From Rhodococcus opacus (GTDB lineage: Bacteria; Actinomycetota; Actinomycetes; Mycobacteriales; Mycobacteriaceae), in contig NZ_JAAXPA010000034.1 in NCBI RefSeq assembly GCF_012396235.1, forward strand, positions 26,923 to 90,922: DNA of 64,000 bases, in the 5' to 3' direction. Below are positions 59,096 to 64,000 of the stretch, piece by piece. How positions within the stretch are numbered: the stretch's first letter is position 1; each line of letters begins with the position of its first letter. The notes under the pieces were generated by a model, which was not told the origin of the DNA, did no database searches, and worked only from the letters and a program-made list of their open reading frames with translations. A program made the position numbers and the translations under genes.

Positions 59096-60148
59096 AGCGG
59101 CCCCCGGTTTCCCGGTTCCATTGTCGAGCACAATGGGTCAATGATTCCCGGAGACGGGCCGCTCGGCGGCTCATATCCCAGCGGCTCGAAGGATTCGATC
59201 ACGCCGGGATTGCCGTCGGTGGTGCCAGTCATTTCTCGAGGGCGGACTCGTCACTCCTTTCCGCCGAGGATTGGAATGCCACGACGGCCACACCGGTCTT
59301 TCGCATGCTCCTTCGCCTACCCGCCGCGTCGTGATCGCCGATTTGGCGGCCGACCACGGTGGCGCCCGCCTGGGTTCTGGACGTGCAAACTTGCCGAGCG
59401 GGGAGACTCGTCCGCGGCTGACGGCCCCGGCCTCTGCATTCTCCGCCACCGGTTCACGATCGGCTGCTTGAACAGGTTCGTCGACACCCTCGGCGACCGG
59501 AACGCCCTCCGACCGTGAACTGTGCGTCGGAGAACTCTGCGAGCAAACCGGCATCTGCCAGCCCAACGCACACCATCCCGCGCGAGGGAGGCATCGTGAC
59601 GATGCGCCGCGTCAAGAGCAACGTCTTCAGCTCGCTGCGCAGCCAAAAGGTCGTGCAGGCAGTGGATCTGCTCCGAGAGTTCCTGGCCGAGGATCTGGCC
59701 GACCACGCAGCATTGAGACGGCGCCACCCAAGCCTGACCACGCAGGATGTCCCACAAGCGGCCGAGTCGCACACGCACACGTTCAGTGCGCGCACTGAAC
59801 GTGCCTCGCACCCAGCCAGCGGGACGAAGTGGTCGCCGAGTTCGACCTGCGCGCGCAGAGTAACCGGCTGACCCGTTCGCCTCCCAGGCCCCACCGAACA
59901 CCGACACCGCACGTCGCGACGCGCCGCGTCGGGCATTTCGACAAACACTCCACATACCCCATGGGGTACCGGAACGCTACGCGGGCGCGCGGTCATCGTG
60001 CCGTGAACACTTCCGAGTGCGGCACCCGATAGCCCGCAGTGATCGCGGGACGAGCTCGGGCCCGAAACTGCTCGGCCCAGGGCCGCGGCCCGGTGCGACA
60101 TTGCACATCATTGAGCCTACGCGCGCCTGAACGCGGAACGGGCGAAAC
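59096..60148. other. Gene-poor stretch between arsA and the sensor kinase
   Basis: I see no gene I can support here. The best candidate frame (plus strand, 59597-59871) encodes a short helical piece (NVFSSLRSQKVVQAVDLLRE) then low-complexity residues, without homology I recognise. No terminator, repeat or transposon end is obvious. Confidence 0.4.
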
Positions 60149-61861
60149 TCACTCTGCCCCTGGCACTTCCGGCAGGGGTGCGGTCCAGGTCAGGCGGGTT
60201 CCGCCGGGGGTGGGGGTGGTGAGGGTGCAGGTGCCGCCTGCCTGTTCGGCGCGGGCAGTGAGGTTGCGCAGGCCGCTGCGCGTGACGGCCGGGGCGATGC
60301 CGATGCCGTCGTCGGTGACGCAGATGGTGAGGTCGTCGTCGACGGAGACAGTGACATCCACCTGGTGGGCGTGGGCGTGGTGTACGACGTTGCTCAGTGC
60401 TTCCCGCAGCACTGCTTCGGCATGGTCGGCCAGTGGTCCGGTGACCACACTCAACGGCCCGGACATGCGCATCGTGGTGCGCAACCCGCTCTCACCGGTT
60501 TGTTCGGTGACGATCGCGGTCAACGCCGGGCGCAGCGCGAACCCGTCGTCCTCCCCGCCGTGCAGGTCGAAGATGGCGGTACGGACATCGGTGATGATGT
60601 CCTGAACATCGTCGATCATCTCCGACAACCGGCGCCGGGCCTCGGGGACGCGGCTGCGGGCCTGGGCGCTTTGCAGGTGCAGTCCGTGCGCGAACAACCG
60701 TTGGATGACGTGGTCGTGCAGATCCCGGGCGATCCGGTCCCGCTCGGCGATCAGCGACACGGCCGCCAGCTGGCGTTGATCGTCGGCCAGTTTCAACGCG
60801 AGGGCGGCCTGGTCGGCGAACGCCGCGGCCAACGGCAGTTGGCGGTCGTCGAACGGTTCCCGGCCGCGATTGCGGACGAGGGCGAGAACCCCGGTCACCG
60901 AGTCCGCGGATACCCGCAACGGCAGCAGCAAAGCCGGACCATGCGGGCCGGCATCGCTGATCTCCGGCACCTGGATCAGGTTCCCGGTGCGGTAGACCCG
61001 CCCGGTAGCCGTGTCGTCGACACCGATCCGCAACCCGGGCACGCTCGGATTGTCCCCTGCGTACGCGGTCACGGTAAGGGCGGTAACTTCGGCGGAAACT
61101 TGGTCGAGGTCGTCCGGTCGGGCGATCAGGACGTGGTCGGCGCCGGCCAGGTGGCGGGCCCGGCGAGCGATCAGGTCGAGCACCTCGCTGGGGTCGATGG
61201 CGGCGAGCAGTTCGCCGCGGATCTCGCTGGTGGCCTGCTGCCACTGCTGGCGCTGACGGGCTTGTTCGAACAGGCGGGCGTTGTCGATGGCGATCCCGGC
61301 CGCCGCCGCGAGGGCTTGGATGAGGTCTTCGTCGTCCTCGGTGAAGGACTGGCCTGCGGCTTTGTCGGTGAGGTAGAGGTTGCCGTAGACCTGCCCGCGG
61401 ATGCGGACCGGCACACCGAGGAAGGTGCGCATCGGCGGGTGATGTGCGGGAAACCCCGCAGACGCGGGGTGCCCGGTGATGTCGTCCAGGCGTAGCGGTG
61501 CGGGGCGGTCGATGAGCAGGCCGAGCAGCCCATGCCCGGTCGGCAACTCCCCGATCAGGTGGCGAGTCTCGTCGTCGACGCCCGCGTAGACGAATTCCTG
61601 CAATCGGTCTCCGCTGTGGTTGAGCACGCCGAGGGCTCCGTATCGACAGTCGACCAGCCTGATGGCCGCGTCGACGATCCGCCGCAGGGTCGCAGCGAGG
61701 TCGAGGCCGGACGAGACGGTGAGCATCGCCTCGAGCAGTCCGTCCAAGTGTTCCCGGGAGGTGGTCATCTGCTCGATGCGGTCCTGCCGCTCGGTCAGCA
61801 TCTGACGAAGCCGCAACTGCGAGAGAGTGTCGAGCAGGAGCGATTCGTCGTCTCCTGGCAT
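60149..61861 (-). CDS. DevS/DosT-like GAF sensor histidine kinase
   Basis: The 570-residue cytosolic kinase has two GAF domains (about 45-200 and 215-360), then the HisKA_3 dimerisation box ERDRIARDLHDHVIQRLFAH with phospho-accepting His382, and an HATPase domain (REALSNVVHHAHAH, DDGIGIAPAVTRSGLRNLTA). In mycobacterial DevS and DosT the first GAF holds heme and senses hypoxia, NO and CO. Here His140/His141 in AHHPPMRTFLGVPV sit near the place expected for the heme ligand, so gas sensing is possible but unproved. No response regulator is adjacent. Confidence 0.9.
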   Translation of the reverse strand: MPGDDESLLLDTLSQLRLRQMLTERQDRIEQMTTSREHLDGLLEAMLTVSSGLDLAATLRRIVDAAIRLVDCRYGALGVLNHSGDRLQEFVYAGVDDETRHLIGELPTGHGLLGLLIDRPAPLRLDDITGHPASAGFPAHHPPMRTFLGVPVRIRGQVYGNLYLTDKAAGQSFTEDDEDLIQALAAAAGIAIDNARLFEQARQRQQWQQATSEIRGELLAAIDPSEVLDLIARRARHLAGADHVLIARPDDLDQVSAEVTALTVTAYAGDNPSVPGLRIGVDDTATGRVYRTGNLIQVPEISDAGPHGPALLLPLRVSADSVTGVLALVRNRGREPFDDRQLPLAAAFADQAALALKLADDQRQLAAVSLIAERDRIARDLHDHVIQRLFAHGLHLQSAQARSRVPEARRRLSEMIDDVQDIITDVRTAIFDLHGGEDDGFALRPALTAIVTEQTGESGLRTTMRMSGPLSVVTGPLADHAEAVLREALSNVVHHAHAHQVDVTVSVDDDLTICVTDDGIGIAPAVTRSGLRNLTARAEQAGGTCTLTTPTPGGTRLTWTAPLPEVPGAE

Positions 61862-62121
61862 CGTCTACCAGCTTTCTGCGCCGCTTACTGACTCGCCCGC
61901 CGTACAGGCGCGGGCGACGTAGCCGACGGCGGCGCGTACACCCCGAGGATATCCCCTTGTCGTCGAGGTCAAACCCCGCGACGGGTGGGCGATGCTCGTG
62001 GTTGGGGTCTCTGCCGCGGCAGGCGAACGACTTAGGACTCTAACCACGAGGGGAACAAACGCTCATGCTGACGGAGTAGACGCACGCACCCGACCGACGC
62101 GCCTGGAAAGAAGACCACAGC

Positions 62122-62550
62122 GTGATGCGCACCTCCGACCGTAACGGCACCCTGACCCCGACCGAATGCCTCCACGCGTTGCGGTCGGTGCCCACGGGTC
62201 TTCTGCTCTACACCGAGGACGCCCTGCCCGCGGTCCGGCTGGTGACCTTCGCCGCCCCCCGCACCGAGATCATCATCGCGACCGACAACGAGTCCTGGTT
62301 CGCCCGCTTCGACCGGACGTTCGTCGCGTTCGAGGCCGGCCACATCGAACCGGGGTCCCGCGACGGGTGGAGCGTAGTCGTTCTCGGCCATGCCCGTACC
62401 GCCACGGGCTCGGAGTATCTGTCCGGGTTCGACCACTCCGGTCCCTCCCCGTGGACGATCCGGTCCTCGGACTGCTACCTCGTCCTCGACATCGAGCACG
62501 TCACCGGGCGACGAATGACCCTGCCCCGGCTGGCAGGCGACCAGCGATAG
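62122..62550 (+). CDS. Split-barrel (PNPOx-like) flavin/F420-binding protein
   Basis: The 142-residue product has the small split-barrel pattern: LHALRSVPTGLLLYTEDALP, a VTFAAPRTEIIIATDNESWF strand pair, then TFVAFEAGHIEPGSRDGWSV and VVLGHARTATGSEYLSGFDH. Proteins of this type next to DevS-like kinases are common in hypoxia regulons of actinobacteria. It is divergent from the kinase gene, suggesting shared control from 61862-62121. The GTG at 62122 or ATG at 62125 are equally possible starts. The reaction is unknown. Confidence 0.75.
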   Translation: MMRTSDRNGTLTPTECLHALRSVPTGLLLYTEDALPAVRLVTFAAPRTEIIIATDNESWFARFDRTFVAFEAGHIEPGSRDGWSVVVLGHARTATGSEYLSGFDHSGPSPWTIRSSDCYLVLDIEHVTGRRMTLPRLAGDQR

Positions 62551-62714
62551 GGCTCCCACTGCCGGTGACCGTGATGGGACATTGCGTTCGGTGGCGGCGA
62601 CGCGATCACCACAGCCCTCAACGGCACGCTCCAGAGAAACATGACCAGATCGGCTACCGGCGCACTGGACAAGCCCGCAACTTCGTTGCTGCACACCATG
62701 CAAAGGACGAGACG

Positions 62715-63602
62715 ATGAAGATACTCGACGGGCCCGCGAGCGCGACGGGTTCGGCACGAGGGATCGCCGAACGCATCACGGCGGGGCTCGACTCGGTCGA
62801 TCATGACCGGCGCCGTCCGCGCGGAGGCTCCCCGGGGGGAGCGGCGATGACGGCATTTGGGTGGGGTCGACAGCGAACCGACCACACACCGTTCGAAGGT
62901 GGTGCCCGTGGGTTGTCGGGAAAGCGCTGGATTGCGTTGTGCGCGAGTGCCGAGGCCGTCGGCATGACCGCTGCCGCCGTCGCAGCGAAGCTGTCCCAGC
63001 ACGTTGTCGGCGGTCAGCCGAGGGGCTGGGATGCGGCACTGGCGCTACTTCTGGTGGTGGCAGGTGGGCTGGTCGAAGGGGCGGCGCTCGGTGCATTGCA
63101 GGCGAGTGGTTTGCGGCGTCTGATTCCACGGCTGAATCGGCGCCGATGGCTCGTGGTCACGGCGGCGGTGGCGGGGTTGGGCTGGGCAGCCGCCTCGGCC
63201 CCTGGCATGTTCTCCGGCGACAGTGGTAGTGATGCGGAGCCAGCACTTCTCGTCGTCGTGGCCGCCGCGCTCGGTCTGGGTGCAGTGATGGGTGCGGTCC
63301 TCGGTGCCGCTCAGGCGATGACGGTGCGCCGTCTCGTTCCTCGTCCGACGCGCTGGGTGCTAGCCAACACCATTGCCTGGCCGCCCACGATGGCCGTGAT
63401 CTTCATCGGTGCGACGACTCCGGAAAGTGGCTGGCCCACAGTGGCGGTCGCCGCGCTCTCCGCGATCACCGGGATCGCGGCCGGTACAGTGCTCGGCATC
63501 GTCACCGGATGGTTCCTGCCCACCCTCGATAGTTCAGTGGGCGAGAACGTCGAACTCACCGGTCACCGGACAGGGTCAGGGAATGGCAGCGAGTTGCCGT
63601 AA
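62715..63602 (+). CDS. Multi-helix membrane protein, unknown
   Basis: The 295-residue product has a polar N-terminal 70 residues. Six or so hydrophobic segments follow in pairs (WDAALALLLVVAGGLVEGAA, ALLVVVAAALGLGAVMGAVL, VAALSAITGIAAGTVLGIVT) and a short polar tail. Repeated GAALGALQASGLRRLIPR and GAVLGAAQAMTVRRLVPR indicate an internal duplication. AAAGGACGA precedes the ATG at 62715; a start at 62847 would remove the polar part. The family is not recognised. Confidence 0.65.
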   Translation: MKILDGPASATGSARGIAERITAGLDSVDHDRRRPRGGSPGGAAMTAFGWGRQRTDHTPFEGGARGLSGKRWIALCASAEAVGMTAAAVAAKLSQHVVGGQPRGWDAALALLLVVAGGLVEGAALGALQASGLRRLIPRLNRRRWLVVTAAVAGLGWAAASAPGMFSGDSGSDAEPALLVVVAAALGLGAVMGAVLGAAQAMTVRRLVPRPTRWVLANTIAWPPTMAVIFIGATTPESGWPTVAVAALSAITGIAAGTVLGIVTGWFLPTLDSSVGENVELTGHRTGSGNGSELP

Positions 63603-63791
63603 TCCTGCCGGCGGGGTGCAACTGTCAAAGGCCGTCGACGTGTGGGCGGACCTCACCTGTTGGGGCTGGCGCATCGCAGTCGGTAACCGCAGCACCTCGC
63701 GGAACTCTGGGGAACAGGGGTGTCAGTTCGATGCTGAGAACCACCACTGAATCGGCGACAGGAGTCTTGGCCACCTGACACAGGGACCGCG

Positions 63792-63842
63792 GTTTCCTCG
63801 CCGGACAGAAACTCGACGTCGACGGCGGATACACGGTGTGAT
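63792..63842 (+). pseudogene. C-terminal scrap of a short-chain dehydrogenase
   Basis: The frame reads GFLAGQKLDVDGGYTV and stop, the standard C-terminus of an SDR enzyme. A stop codon lies six codons upstream in frame and no other part of the gene is present, so this is a remnant. Confidence 0.6.
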
Positions 63843-63867
63843 CACCGGCCATGTGTAATGGACGCGT

Positions 63868-64000
63868 ATGACGGACGCCCAAGACACCCGCCCGACGCCC
63901 CGCAGGCGTCGAGTCGAATGGGTGATCGGCGGCCTGCTCGTCGTCGTGCTCGCGGTGGAAATCGTCCTCATCTGGCCGGACCTCTCCGAGAGCGTCCAGA
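63868..64000 (+). CDS. Membrane-anchored protein, 3' end beyond the window
   Basis: The ATG at 63868 opens MTDAQDTRPTPRRRRVEWVI and then one strong membrane helix (GGLLVVVLAVEIVLIWPDLS) before the sequence ends. A short cytoplasmic tail with an Arg cluster before the helix fits an N-in anchor. The identity cannot be told from 44 residues. Confidence 0.55.
   Translation, partial: MTDAQDTRPTPRRRRVEWVIGGLLVVVLAVEIVLIWPDLSESVQ

Noticed and set aside
56831..59131. 766-codon open frame on the minus strand
   Set aside because: It is the shadow of arsD and arsA; the real genes carry P-loops and DTAPTGHT on the plus strand.
60365..61495. 376-codon plus-strand ORF
   Set aside because: Antisense of the sensor kinase, which has complete GAF, HisKA_3 and HATPase motifs.
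62020..62050. DosR box upstream of the split-barrel gene
   Set aside because: TTAGGACTCTAACC only loosely matches a half of the palindrome and lacks the second half.

Overview
The window is high-GC actinobacterial DNA. Three WhiB proteins, a pitA/small membrane protein/DUF3349 block in the order known from mycobacteria, a GlnX-GlnH pair, a CtpI-type giant P-type ATPase and a DevS/DosT-like kinase point to the Mycobacteriales. The dense catabolic content makes Rhodococcus or a close relative the most likely source. This is inferred from gene content; no rRNA or tRNA gene was seen.

Left part (1-22.6 kb) is a stress and transport patchwork with many decayed genes. It holds a cut-off CBS/MgtE gene at the edge, dnaJ directly downstream of a vestigial dnaK start, the 4.6-kb CtpI-like ATPase with a small partner, and a decayed histidine-phosphatase gene. 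Next come a frameshifted pitA and its frameshifted small neighbour, a doubled DUF3349 protein, glnX-glnH without pknG, and phoU. A TnpB remnant then truncates an ECF sigma gene, followed by a YCII protein, a TetR regulator, a CsbD protein, a fatty-acid desaturase, WhiB and small secreted or unknown proteins.

Middle part (22.7-49.6 kb) is the main discovery: a catabolic island of about 20 genes. It encodes an NtaA/SnaA/DszA-type FMN monooxygenase, two near-identical flavin reductases, two RidA deaminases differing at 3 residues, and an FAD amine oxidase. It also encodes an aldehyde dehydrogenase, a dienoate hydratase, a fumarylacetoacetate-hydrolase family protein, an HpcH/HpaI aldolase, an old-yellow-enzyme-type reductase, two MFS carriers, malic enzyme and its own RibBA. 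Two IclR and two PucR regulators accompany them. At least seven promoters carry one operator motif, GTTCA-N5-TGAAC, extended into arrays of up to four half-sites with exact 10-bp spacing just downstream of TTGACA-like promoters. The combination LLM monooxygenase + flavin reductase + RidA resembles RutA/RutF/RutC of uracil breakdown and two-component pyridine monooxygenases. I infer oxidative opening of an unknown nitrogen-containing ring or amine, followed by deamination, oxidation and a hydratase/aldolase lower pathway. RibBA would supply flavin and malic enzyme NADPH.

Right part (49.7-64 kb) contains a third WhiB, a CYTH-CHAD protein, an intact SixA-like phosphatase (the parent type of the pseudogene at 8.9 kb), an APC permease and a small secreted protein. 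A complete arsenic operon (arsR-acr3-small ORF-arsC-arsC-like-arsD-arsA) follows, then a gene-poor kilobase, an orphan DevS-like kinase, a PNPOx-fold protein, a membrane protein and a gene running off the right edge.

Several frameshifts sit in or beside short G runs (pitA, its neighbour, a quinone oxidoreductase), so some pseudogenes may be sequencing errors.
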